A DNA stretch of 15,700 nucleotides from an uncultured Sphingobium sp. (GTDB lineage Bacteria; Pseudomonadota; Alphaproteobacteria; Sphingomonadales; Sphingomonadaceae), in assembly GCA_913773715.1 (NCBI GenBank), contig CAJYHD010000206.1, positions 1 to 15,700 of the forward strand. The letters run 5' to 3'. The stretch's first letter is position 1. Each line of letters begins with the position of its first letter. The notes below the pieces were generated by a model. That model saw only the letters and a program-made list of their open reading frames with translations. It did no database searches and was not told the origin of the DNA. A program made the position numbers and the translations under genes. This document shows positions 1 through 8,416 of the stretch, piece by piece.

Positions 1-332
1 GCATTGACAATTTTGCCGTCGCAGGGCTGATAATTCACATTCGCATGGGAGCAGTAGCGACGTTCCAGCTCCTTGTCATAGCGATCATATAAATGATGGT
101 AATTGAAAGGCTTCATGCGCTCGCGTGCGTAATGGCAGAACTTAAATTTCTTCCCCGAACCGCACCAACAGCTATCGTATGGCTCATTCTTTGCCGGGCG
201 TGAGACCGGGGGCGCCAGGTCGAAGGGCTCAGTGAGCGATGTATGTAGCTGCGGTGGTAGGCTTGCCATGAAGGTTTTGTCTGTATCTTGGCGCAGATAG
301 AGGTCGAAATTGAAATCTGCCATCTCCAGCAT
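1..332 (-). CDS. SEC-C zinc-motif protein, 3' end beyond the window
   Basis: The frame starts at an ATG at 332 (a second ATG lies three codons on, at 323) and stays open to the left edge, giving 110 residues of a longer protein. Residues 55-67 read CWCGSGKKFKFCH, a textbook SEC-C motif (C-x-C-x8-C-H), the zinc-binding element first known from the SecA C-terminus and found in many small bacterial proteins of unknown role. It follows a roughly 50-residue acidic, proline-containing N-terminus with no signal peptide or membrane segment. Past the motif come an aromatic stretch (FNYHHLYDRYDKELERRYC) and further Cys residues at 94 and 104. An in-frame stop at 393-395 limits the start. No clear Shine-Dalgarno site is visible; a TATATT at 355-360 could be a -10 box but lacks a good -35. 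The SEC-C assignment is secure; the function and total length are not. Confidence 0.8.
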   Translation of the reverse strand, partial: MLEMADFNFDLYLRQDTDKTFMASLPPQLHTSLTEPFDLAPPVSRPAKNEPYDSCWCGSGKKFKFCHYARERMKPFNYHHLYDRYDKELERRYCSHANVNYQPCDGKIVN

Positions 333-740
333 AAATCGATTGTGAACACTAAGCAATATAACGCTTACCGGGGCGTGATGGGCACCGACCGATCACGCTT
401 TACAGCCAATTTTCTCGTTCTGTAATCAGCCTCCAAGTTTGGCGAGACCCCAGATCTGAGCCTATCTACGGTCACGAAAGACCTGTTCTGGCGTAACCAG
501 ACGTTCCCTTTGACGGTGGCGACCGGCAGGTATGTCCCATGAGCTGGCGTCGCCTGTCGACCAAATCGAGCCTTTCCGGGACCGATATTTGAACGCCTAC
601 TAATGCTGAAACTGGTCATCCCAACCGCCGCCCAACGTGTGTGGCCAAGCTTCGACAAACGCGTCCCAGCATCATCCAATGCTATCCCCGAGAATTGCGT
701 TAGGTTAGCAGTTGAAAGGGCAATATGACTTGGGGGCGGC
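333..740. other. Spacer between divergent genes, no gene seen
   Basis: About 400 bp between the SEC-C gene (leftwards) and the large ATPase gene (rightwards). It has lower GC and poorer third-position bias than its neighbours. A 104-codon frame exists on the minus strand (679-365), but its codon use is unlike the real genes and the product resembles nothing I know. The minus strand around 470-515 contains GAACGTCTG followed by a small CTGG-TTACG-CCAG hairpin; the same GAACGTCTG occurs in the spacer at 6442-6450, so both spacers may hold decayed copies of one intergenic repeat family. Promoters for both flanking genes must lie here, but I find no convincing -35/-10 pair for the rightward gene (best is a weak TATGAC at 724-729). 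Confidence 0.45.
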
Positions 741-3700
741 TTGGCCAGCGCTGTTGATCTTACATCTCCCGACGCATCGGCGCAGCCAGCCGAGGCTTTG
801 TCGCCCGCCGATCAGATCGATCGCATTGCGGACGGGAAGCTGCAGGCGTTTGCCGGGACGATTAACGTTGCCGCCGGCGGCTACCTCGACGATGTCTACG
901 CCCAGAATAAGAGCGTCGCTGAACACACGGCAGCCGATTATCACGGTCGGTTCCTGATCGAGCTGGTCCAGAACGCCAACGACGTCCATGAGCGCGGCCG
1001 GCATGATGGCCAGATCGAGGTGCTCCTGGTCGAGGACGAGGGCGATTTCGGCACGCTCTATGTCGCGAATTTCGGAAAGCCGTTCACCAACGACAACGTG
1101 GTCGCGCTTTCGCGCATCGGCATGTCTACCAAGCCGCCCGGTGAATCGATCGGCAACAAGGGGCTCGGCTTCCGCAGCGTAAGTCATGTCTGCGACGCGC
1201 CCGAAATCTACTCGCAGGCAGCCGATGCGCGCGGTGCAACCACGTTCGAGGGATATTGCTTCACCTTCGCCCGGTCCGAAGATTTGAGCTCCCGGATCGA
1301 CCATCCAACCGTCCTCGCCTTCGCGCAGTCCGACCTGCCGATGTTCTTTCTGCCGATCGCCCTCGGCACACAGCCGGCGATCATCGCCGATTATGCCGCG
1401 CGCGGCTTTTCGTCCGTTATTCGGCTCCCGCTTCGGGATTCAAATTCGCTGCAGACGGCGCGGGACGAGGTCGCGGCGTTGGACGATGATTCAGCTCCTT
1501 TGTTCCTCTTCCTTGATCGTCTGGAGAAACTCGACGCCAGAGTTCGGAATGAAGCTGGTGAGACCTCTACGGCTTTCACGCTAGAGCGGCATGAAGAGCC
1601 AGTTGCGTCGGCGCCGATCGCAGCATCGGTCGTCACGCTGAGCGGCGCCCACTGGCTCCTCGTCCGCGACTATGCCCCCGAGGCACTCATGCGGCAGGCC
1701 GTCGATGACGGCGTCAAAGCAAAGCAGCTCCACAGCAGTTGGAAGGACTGGTCAGGGGTTGGAGAGGTCGGTCTCGCCGTGCCCCTCGATCACGAGATCG
1801 CGTCGCCTCGCCTCTACACGTTCCTGCCGATGGGGGAGGGCGCCACCGCCCCCTTCCAGGGCCACCTTCACGGCAGCTTCTTCCCGTCTTCGAACCGCAA
1901 GGCCCTCGATGCCGGCGTGGCGCTCAACCGTCTGCTCCTCACCCAGGCGGTCACGCTCGCCGCCGCGAGCGTGCGTTGGCTGGCGGACCGCGACGGCGGC
2001 CGCGGCCATCCCGCCCTCACGGCCATTGCTCGAGCGAAAGCATTGGTCGATCTCCTCGTCTGGACCAACCCATCCAGCCTCACCGCAGCGAAGACCCCAG
2101 CCGAACGGCTAGATCTGTCCGCTCTCTCGGCCGCGGAGATTGCGCGCCTCGGCAACCAGGAGTTCAGCTCCGCGCCGGTGATCCCATGTGCTGTCACGCT
2201 TGGCGGTTTGCTCTCGGTTGGTTGGCGTCGTCCCAAAGAGGTGCGTGCCACCTTCGAGGCATCGCCAACCTTCGATCTCTCAGCGGTCGCGAGACACGGT
2301 GCGGTTATCTCTCCGCCGATCGCGCCCCTTCTGCCCGAGCTCAAGCCCGAGCGCATCGGCCGGCTGACGCCTTTCCTTCGGCAGCACGCACCTAGTCTCT
2401 TCCGCGATCGGCTGGCACCCATCGAGTGCGCGCGGATTGCAGCGGAGGTCGCCGGCACCCTGCGGGCTGGAAAGCGGCCCGCGACGAGCCAATGGACTGC
2501 CTTCTATCGAGATCTGCCCTCCTTCATGAAAGAGGGGCCGGAGACGCTCGCGGGCTTGCCGGTCATCCTCTGCGACGACGGTACGGTTCGTGCCGGCCGC
2601 AGCGACGTTCAGACCGACGGCGAGATCTCGCGTGGCCGGCGTCGGCGGCGCAAGGGTGAGCAGATCGAACCCTCGCTCTTTTTTCCGCCTGCGACCCGAC
2701 CGTCTGGCGAGAATGCCGACACGCCTCTCGAGCAGCTTCGCGTGCCGGCGCCGCTGGCCGCCCATTTTGCTTTCGCGGCGAACACGCTCCCCTGGCATGG
2801 TGAGCTGCGCGCCGCGCGCGAGTTCCTCGAGCGCGGCCAAGTCTCGGCGTATGACGGCGAAACGGTCCTCACCCGCATCTCCCAGGTGGTCAACGCCGGC
2901 GCCTCGGTCGAGGAGTCTCTGGCCGGTCTCCGCTGGGCATTTGCGATCTGGCGCCGCGCGCAGGCCACGAGGTCGATCAAGGTCGATTCCTCGTATCGCC
3001 TGCTCGTTCCCACGGCGGATGGGATGATCCACGCGACGGAAGCGGTCTTCTCGGAAACCTGGCCCGATGAACTTCTCGGCCGGCGGCTGAATACGCTCTT
3101 CAGCGCCGCCCCTCCCGATGTTGCCGATTTCGCCGGTTATCGAAAGCGTCTCCTCGCGCCCACGACGCACCGCGCTTTCAAGGGCCAGGCGACGCTGTGG
3201 GCGGAGTTTCTGCGCGGACTGGGTGTCGGGCGCGGCCTTCGAGCGCTGCCCTTGCCCACCATGCCCCTGACCCGGTCCTTCGAGGTGACCAGCTTCGGCT
3301 TCGCCAAGAAGCTGGGCCTTAGCGACGCCGCGATCGCCGATTGGAAGCGGGACGTCAGCACCTTCAACAAGGAAAGCCTGAGCCACGGCTATTCCACGAA
3401 CTACAAGTTCGCCAATCCGCTGTGGCACTTGCCCGGCCAAAGCGACCACGAACGATTCTCCGACGACTGCCGCGAGATTTACGCCGGTCTGGTGATCGAG
3501 TGGCTCGCAGGTGCCGGAAAGGAGCTGCTCCGGGGTGACCTTCGCCACGAGCATTACTCGAACGACCAATATCCATGGTCAACGCCGGCAGGTGCCTTCA
3601 TTCGCAGCAGCGCATGGCTGCCCGCCGACGATCCGTCATCTGAGGGGCCGGTTCGCCGATTCTACCGCCCTTCGGACGTCTGGGTCTCCAGCAACGAGCG

Positions 3701-6287
3701 CTTTCCCTTCTATCTTCGCCAAGTGGCCGTAGCGATCGGCAGGATCATTGATCGCCGGCAGCCGGACGCGCTCAAGAAGTTACGCGTCTACGGTCGACTC
3801 CGCCTCCTGAATGATCCGGCGATTGCTCTCGACCAAGCCCGTTTCCTGGCATCCCAATATGCCGCTGGAACGGTTCGCCCGCACTATGAGCAGCAGCTCG
3901 CCAACCTCTACAACGCGACTTGGAAGGTTATCGCCGATAAGCACGCAGCGGACCCGCAGGCGACCGGCAAGGCGGCCAACGACATGCCGATTCTGGTCCG
4001 TCGTCGCGCCGATCTCGCCTTCACGATCCCGGCAAAGGAGACCGCGCCCCTCTATGTCCGCGATAGCGACGACGATCTTGCCCCCAGCCTTGTCGCGTCG
4101 ATCGACGGTCTCCTTCTCGACATCAAGGGTGCCGATCGCGGGCGGGTAGGCGCAGCAGCGGAAGCTCTGTTCGGCAAGAAGCTGTGCCGCCTGTCGACGA
4201 TGCGCTACGACGTTAAAATCGACGACGTGGCGCTCGACGACGTTGAGACCAACGCAACAGCGCTCGACCAATGCCCCTGGCTTCGCGTGATGCTGGCGGT
4301 CGCGATGGAGGGGTTAAGGGGCACCGACGCCGGCCAGCTCCCTTCAGATCGCGGGCTCGTGCTCGAGCGCCTCAGCAATATCGCCCTCGTAACCGCCGAA
4401 GACGTCGCCTTCGAAATCAACGAGCAGCGGATCACGGCCCCTGGTGATCGCCCCGCCTATGTGTTCCGACGCTCGGATCGGCCGACCCTTGTCGTGACCC
4501 GGGTTGGGGATCCGCTCTCCTGGAACGGGCTCCAACTCTGCCTGCCCGCGATCTGCGAGGCGATCGACCTTTCGCCGGTCGCCAATGGCATGCGTCTTCT
4601 CGCCCACGAACTTGCCGCTGCCGGCGAAGCGATCGATAAACTCGGCCTCGACGAGGATGTGATCTCACGGCTCGGCCGCACCCTTCAGCTCGAAGATGGT
4701 TCGGTGGCCTCTGTACAGCATCTGGTCGGCGAACGCGTCGACCTTCGGATGCCGTGGATCCGCGCGGCGATCCACTACGGGTCGGGACCGGAAGCTCTGA
4801 ACGACTGCGACCGGCTCGAGATCGAGCATGGCGCAGACCCCGCTCGCCTCCTCGCTGAGTTGATGCCCCTGATCGCTGCCGCCTCAACGGATGCGGACGC
4901 AGTTCTCAAAGCATGCCGGCAAGCTCAATCCGCTGCACAGTTCTGGGAGCTTCTCGACCTCGAATTTGCGCGTTTCAACGAGAGCCTTGCAGCGACAGGA
5001 AGTGAGCCGCTGACCTATCCCACGGTCCACGCCTCACAGCTCCTGAATCACATCGTCGACCATGAGACCTCCATCTTGGAGGCGCTTCGAAACGCGGCAG
5101 CGCCAACGCTCGAAACTCTCACGCCCGCCCCAGACTATGCGCAGCGGCGCGATGCGCTGCGATCCATGAAGCCGGATCCGGCCTGGCTCACGCTCTATCA
5201 TTTCGTGCCGGAAGCCGTGTTGGAGGAGTACGTTGCGCGATGGTTGGAAAGTGCAGGCGCTCCAGCGCTCGGCACAAACCCGCACGGCTTGCCCGATCTT
5301 GCCGACGCAAGATCGGCTAACCTGCCGGCGATCGGCCGCTTCGCCGCCGCCGCAACGCCGATCGTGCGGGCCTGGTGGAAGGGGCCAGCTTCGAGCATTC
5401 CCGACCACTGGCGTGAGGCCAAGACAACCGAGCAGCATGTTCGCGCAAAGCTAGACGCGGCCGGTGCGGTCGACTTCAAGCCGATAGACGAGCCAGCCCT
5501 GATTACCTGGTGCGTCAAGCTCGGTCTCTGGCCCGATGGCATGGAGCCCACGCTCGATCGCGACGCGCTGGGTCTTGGCGCCGATGCAATCGACGCAGCA
5601 GCAAAGGAAGCTCAGCGCGAGGCAGAGGAACGAGCGGCCAAGGCTAGGTCCGTTCGCGTCAACGATCGCGATGTCGACCCCGACCATGCGGACTGGACGG
5701 AAATATCCGCCGAGATCGCCGCTCGGCTCTCCAAGCAGGTCAAGTCGGCACGGCTGACGACACCGACCGAGCTGGCCCTTCTCGAAAAGCGGACAAACAA
5801 GCCACCGAAGAACCGCAATCCGCGCGATGTGCCGCCGGGGCCGGATCGAACTCCGCAGGCCAAGAAAGATATGATCGGCCGGCTCGGAGAACTCGTTGTC
5901 TACCACTGGCTAAAGGACCGTTTCCGGACCCAAGATATCGACAAGGCGTGGGTTTCGCGCTTCGGTGCCCAGCAGAAGGGCAAAGCGTGGTCAGACGACC
6001 TCGGATACGATTTCGAACTGCAGCATGATCGGCGGACCTGGCTCATCGAGGTAAAATCCAGCCAGGGTGATCGATGCCAGTTCGAGATGGGAGAGTCCGA
6101 GGTTCGCGCCGCTCGGGAGGCGGCCCGGCCTCGCTCCGGTCAGCGTTATGTCGTGATCTACGTCGCTAATCCGGCTACCTCGAGTGCAACGCGGATCGAC
6201 ATTTTGCCAAACCCCATGAGCGAGGAAGCGGATGGTCTCCTCAGACTGCTCGGTGAGGGCGTGCGTTTCGGATTCAAACCGAAATAG
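741..6287 (+). CDS. NO VEIN/sacsin-like GHKL ATPase with C-terminal DUF3883 nuclease-like domain
   Basis: 1848 aa. Residues about 60-150 form a GHKL (Hsp90/histidine-kinase-type) ATP-binding fold in the sacsin/NO VEIN style: N-box ELVQNAND at 74-81, a G1-like strand VANFGKPF at 108-115 (N110 where many GHKL proteins have Asp), and the ATP-lid glycine motif IGNKGLGFRSV at 137-147. About 1500 residues of unrecognised, mixed sequence follow, with a basic run (RGRRRRRKG) near residue 630 and a charged helical stretch (KEAQREAEERAAKARS) near 1620. The C-terminus (about 1710-1835) matches the NO VEIN C-terminal domain (DUF3883), a restriction-endonuclease-like fold: E1717 in the first helix, D1757 in GYDFE, then E1770-V-K1772 in LIEVKSS, so all catalytic positions are present. 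Family knowledge: large prokaryotic relatives occur in mobile and defence regions. I infer an ATP-switched nuclease. The start is uncertain: TTG at 741 after the G-rich run 732-739; an in-frame TGA at 726-728 excludes anything earlier, and no ATG or GTG precedes the ATPase core. It converges on the minus-strand cluster. Confidence 0.88.
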   Translation: MASAVDLTSPDASAQPAEALSPADQIDRIADGKLQAFAGTINVAAGGYLDDVYAQNKSVAEHTAADYHGRFLIELVQNANDVHERGRHDGQIEVLLVEDEGDFGTLYVANFGKPFTNDNVVALSRIGMSTKPPGESIGNKGLGFRSVSHVCDAPEIYSQAADARGATTFEGYCFTFARSEDLSSRIDHPTVLAFAQSDLPMFFLPIALGTQPAIIADYAARGFSSVIRLPLRDSNSLQTARDEVAALDDDSAPLFLFLDRLEKLDARVRNEAGETSTAFTLERHEEPVASAPIAASVVTLSGAHWLLVRDYAPEALMRQAVDDGVKAKQLHSSWKDWSGVGEVGLAVPLDHEIASPRLYTFLPMGEGATAPFQGHLHGSFFPSSNRKALDAGVALNRLLLTQAVTLAAASVRWLADRDGGRGHPALTAIARAKALVDLLVWTNPSSLTAAKTPAERLDLSALSAAEIARLGNQEFSSAPVIPCAVTLGGLLSVGWRRPKEVRATFEASPTFDLSAVARHGAVISPPIAPLLPELKPERIGRLTPFLRQHAPSLFRDRLAPIECARIAAEVAGTLRAGKRPATSQWTAFYRDLPSFMKEGPETLAGLPVILCDDGTVRAGRSDVQTDGEISRGRRRRRKGEQIEPSLFFPPATRPSGENADTPLEQLRVPAPLAAHFAFAANTLPWHGELRAAREFLERGQVSAYDGETVLTRISQVVNAGASVEESLAGLRWAFAIWRRAQATRSIKVDSSYRLLVPTADGMIHATEAVFSETWPDELLGRRLNTLFSAAPPDVADFAGYRKRLLAPTTHRAFKGQATLWAEFLRGLGVGRGLRALPLPTMPLTRSFEVTSFGFAKKLGLSDAAIADWKRDVSTFNKESLSHGYSTNYKFANPLWHLPGQSDHERFSDDCREIYAGLVIEWLAGAGKELLRGDLRHEHYSNDQYPWSTPAGAFIRSSAWLPADDPSSEGPVRRFYRPSDVWVSSNERFPFYLRQVAVAIGRIIDRRQPDALKKLRVYGRLRLLNDPAIALDQARFLASQYAAGTVRPHYEQQLANLYNATWKVIADKHAADPQATGKAANDMPILVRRRADLAFTIPAKETAPLYVRDSDDDLAPSLVASIDGLLLDIKGADRGRVGAAAEALFGKKLCRLSTMRYDVKIDDVALDDVETNATALDQCPWLRVMLAVAMEGLRGTDAGQLPSDRGLVLERLSNIALVTAEDVAFEINEQRITAPGDRPAYVFRRSDRPTLVVTRVGDPLSWNGLQLCLPAICEAIDLSPVANGMRLLAHELAAAGEAIDKLGLDEDVISRLGRTLQLEDGSVASVQHLVGERVDLRMPWIRAAIHYGSGPEALNDCDRLEIEHGADPARLLAELMPLIAAASTDADAVLKACRQAQSAAQFWELLDLEFARFNESLAATGSEPLTYPTVHASQLLNHIVDHETSILEALRNAAAPTLETLTPAPDYAQRRDALRSMKPDPAWLTLYHFVPEAVLEEYVARWLESAGAPALGTNPHGLPDLADARSANLPAIGRFAAAATPIVRAWWKGPASSIPDHWREAKTTEQHVRAKLDAAGAVDFKPIDEPALITWCVKLGLWPDGMEPTLDRDALGLGADAIDAAAKEAQREAEERAAKARSVRVNDRDVDPDHADWTEISAEIAARLSKQVKSARLTTPTELALLEKRTNKPPKNRNPRDVPPGPDRTPQAKKDMIGRLGELVVYHWLKDRFRTQDIDKAWVSRFGAQQKGKAWSDDLGYDFELQHDRRTWLIEVKSSQGDRCQFEMGESEVRAAREAARPRSGQRYVVIYVANPATSSATRIDILPNPMSEEADGLLRLLGEGVRFGFKPK

Positions 6288-6595
6288 GGTGAGGTCCGGA
6301 GCCCCGAGAATAGTTGAACGTCCGCTTTTGCCGAGACGTGACGTTCGCGGTCGAATCCGTGAACGGCGGCTTCGTCCCAGGACACGTCGGTCGCGGACTC
6401 GGCAGGAGTCGACCAAAGCCGGACGTTTGGTTTAGCTACCGCGAACGTCTGCTCCTGACCGAAGCTGCCGATGGATCGCTTAAAGCGGACCGCCAGCGAA
6501 GCGCCCCGGTCGATCGTTCGCCAGATCCGCGTCGCAGTTCGGCATCGGTGAAGCCCTGTTAGGTGTGGCGGGACCGCCCTAGTGGGTGATCGCGT
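6288..6595. other. Convergent intergenic spacer with interleaved inverted repeats
   Basis: A 308-bp spacer between the 3' ends of the large ATPase gene and the 606-aa gene. No gene is credible here; an 82-codon frame at 6314-6562 has no family resemblance. It contains a perfect 12-bp inverted repeat (arms 6340-6351 and 6438-6449) and an 8-bp inverted repeat (6317-6324 and 6420-6427) whose arms interleave with the first. No Rho-independent terminator with a T-run is seen for either flanking gene, although both must end here. Confidence 0.5.
6340..6449. repeat. Perfect 12-bp inverted repeat, arms 86 bp apart
   Basis: GACGTTCGCGGT at 6340-6351 is the exact reverse complement of ACCGCGAACGTC at 6438-6449. 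A second pair, AACGTCCG (6317-6324) and CGGACGTT (6420-6427), interleaves with it in the order A-B-A'-B'. Both pairs share the ACGT-centred core, so they may be diverged copies of one intergenic repeat rather than a designed structure. Function unknown. Confidence 0.55.
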
Positions 6596-8416
6596 CTAGC
6601 GAGCATCTTCGGGCGCAGCGTCTGATGGCTTAGGCGTGCCATCATCTGGCGGCGGGGCCGCCCCCCCGGCTGGGCGGCTGACCTGGGGCAGCAGATCGCG
6701 CCAGACCTGCGGTGGCACCGGAAGGCGATGTGCGCGGCAAGCGGTCAGCAGGATCGGCCAATGGCCGAGCTTCACCGCCGTGAGCTGGTCATAATGTTTG
6801 TTGGTCGTTGCCTCGGCGAGAATGAAGTCGAGCGCGTCGCGCGTGCCCTCGGTCACTGGAATTCCGGCTAGCGCCGCCCCGTGGCTGTCGCGGTTGAGAT
6901 AAAGATTGTCCTCGCTATCCTCGTCGGGAAGCCAGGTCTGGAACGTGCAATGTGCAAGAGCGTCCTTGCTGAACTTTGCGATCTCGTCGAACAGCATCTG
7001 CTTGCCTCTGGCCGCCGACCAGGTTGCCAGTAGCGGGTAAAGGATGCTGCCTTCGGTCGATTGGGTGCGATACTCGTCGTTGCGCTCGGACGGATGATCG
7101 ACCAAATCCCAATAGGAGCTGCTGGTGATTGGGTAGAGGCCATGCGCTTTGAATGCGAACATCGAGCGCTTTGCGAGTTCCTCGGCCCATTGATCGATTG
7201 CGCCATGCGCGCCGGGACGGCAGGCGAGCAACGTGAAGGCGAGACCGATGTCGATCGCCTGCCAGTCGCCGATCGGCGAAAGTAAGGTGCGATTGTTGCT
7301 GACGATCGCCATCATCGCCTCGATCAGCCGGTCGATCTTATTGACAGTCGCTCGGGTGGAGTCGCCGATGAGAGCGGGGAGCGTGTTGAGATAGTCGTTG
7401 GTGAGAACAATGGGGCCGCTCGCCGGCGACAATTGCCAGACCAGCCACAGCCCGCGCAGCGCCAGCCGGCCGATGAGATCGAACAGCTTGAGGTTGATGT
7501 CGAGCGCGGCGTGGCTTTCGACCGCGGTCGAGATCGCGTGACGGATTTCGGCCGCTGGCAGGATCTTGTCCTCGAACAGTGCGTCCCAGATCGTGAAATG
7601 GAGCTCGGCCAGCTCGTTGAGCACAAGACTGGCGGCTTCGCCCGCCTTTGAGGTCTTGGCGATGTCGATCTTCAGCAGCTGCCACACCTCAAGCAACGCC
7701 AGTTCGCTGGCCCGGTACGGCGCCTCGACATTCTCGGCCTCGCGCGCCCAGACGAACATGATCCACAAACAGATATTGATCAGCCGCGCCCGGCTGAGCC
7801 GGACTGCGGGCGTCGTGCCGGGCTGGTCGGCGAGGGCGCGCAGCAGTCTCTGAAAATGGTCGAGCGCGATGTCGGGCTCCTCGACCATCGCCACGGCCTT
7901 GCGCAAATGACTGCGCTGAAGTGCGGGTAGCAGCTCCTCGCGCAAGATGCCGTCGAGAATGACCTGCGCCAGTCGATCGCCGTTCCACTCCTCGAAGCTG
8001 ATCTTGGGCGTGGTGTTGCGGGTCATATAACCCGTCACTTCGGCGCGGACCTGCTCATCGATCGCACCGCCGAAGGTCAGGCAGATTGCGACTGGGAGCC
8101 TCGCATATTCGGGCGGGATGCGGCTCGCGATATAATGATCGAGGATTTCGTCGAGCGACGGTCTGAGACTTTGAGGGCTCGCCGTATTCCATTCGTTGCG
8201 ATCAAGGTCGCCCGACTTCACCGAGAACAGATGCACGCGCCGGATGCCATCCTGACCGGGGCCTACCGCGGCGACATCGACGCCATATTGGCGCGTGCCA
8301 CGCGCCGGCCGCGAATAGACCGTGAAGCCCAGTTCAGTCAGTAGGTCGGGTAGAACCGCGTCGAGTTCGTCGCGTTCCTTCAGTGACGCCAGATATTCCC
8401 GGATGACGAGTTTCAT
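6596..8416 (-). CDS. PD-(D/E)XK-like nuclease protein, unknown family
   Basis: 606 aa. The N-terminal 100 residues look like a restriction-endonuclease-type core: helix (ELDAVLPDLLTELGFTV, 17-33), strand with D47 in YGVDVAA, then strand LFSVKSGD (63-70), with S65-V-K67 where canonical members have ExK or QxK, followed by a conserved-looking SLDEILDHYI helix. From about residue 170 the protein is mostly helical; the segment near 208-220 (INICLWIMFVWA) is very hydrophobic but too isolated to call a membrane anchor. The last 27 residues are a Pro/Ala/Asp-rich low-complexity tail. ATG at 8414-8416 overlaps the upstream gene's TGA as ATGA, so the two are translationally coupled and probably made in fixed ratio; no separate Shine-Dalgarno site is evident. 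I do not recognise the full-length family. The nuclease reading is an inference from the motif pattern; the Ser substitution may alter or abolish catalysis. Partnership with the helical-repeat protein is the strongest context clue. Confidence 0.75.
   Translation of the reverse strand: MKLVIREYLASLKERDELDAVLPDLLTELGFTVYSRPARGTRQYGVDVAAVGPGQDGIRRVHLFSVKSGDLDRNEWNTASPQSLRPSLDEILDHYIASRIPPEYARLPVAICLTFGGAIDEQVRAEVTGYMTRNTTPKISFEEWNGDRLAQVILDGILREELLPALQRSHLRKAVAMVEEPDIALDHFQRLLRALADQPGTTPAVRLSRARLINICLWIMFVWAREAENVEAPYRASELALLEVWQLLKIDIAKTSKAGEAASLVLNELAELHFTIWDALFEDKILPAAEIRHAISTAVESHAALDINLKLFDLIGRLALRGLWLVWQLSPASGPIVLTNDYLNTLPALIGDSTRATVNKIDRLIEAMMAIVSNNRTLLSPIGDWQAIDIGLAFTLLACRPGAHGAIDQWAEELAKRSMFAFKAHGLYPITSSSYWDLVDHPSERNDEYRTQSTEGSILYPLLATWSAARGKQMLFDEIAKFSKDALAHCTFQTWLPDEDSEDNLYLNRDSHGAALAGIPVTEGTRDALDFILAEATTNKHYDQLTAVKLGHWPILLTACRAHRLPVPPQVWRDLLPQVSRPAGGAAPPPDDGTPKPSDAAPEDAR

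Noticed and set aside
365..679. 104-codon minus-strand frame in the left spacer
   Set aside because: Codon third positions are not GC-biased like the real genes, there is no motif, and parts match repeat-like sequence in the other spacer.
2280..3569. 429-codon minus-strand frame inside the large ATPase gene
   Set aside because: Fully antisense to a confident gene; Arg/Gly-rich composition is typical of shadow frames in GC-rich DNA.
6567..6578. GGCGG-GA-CCGCC hairpin as a terminator
   Set aside because: Two-base loop, five-pair stem and no T-run on either side; not a credible Rho-independent terminator.
6661..6667. Run of seven C in the 3' end of the 606-aa gene as a phase-variation tract
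   Set aside because: Short for slippage control and located in the low-complexity tail, where a frameshift would change little.
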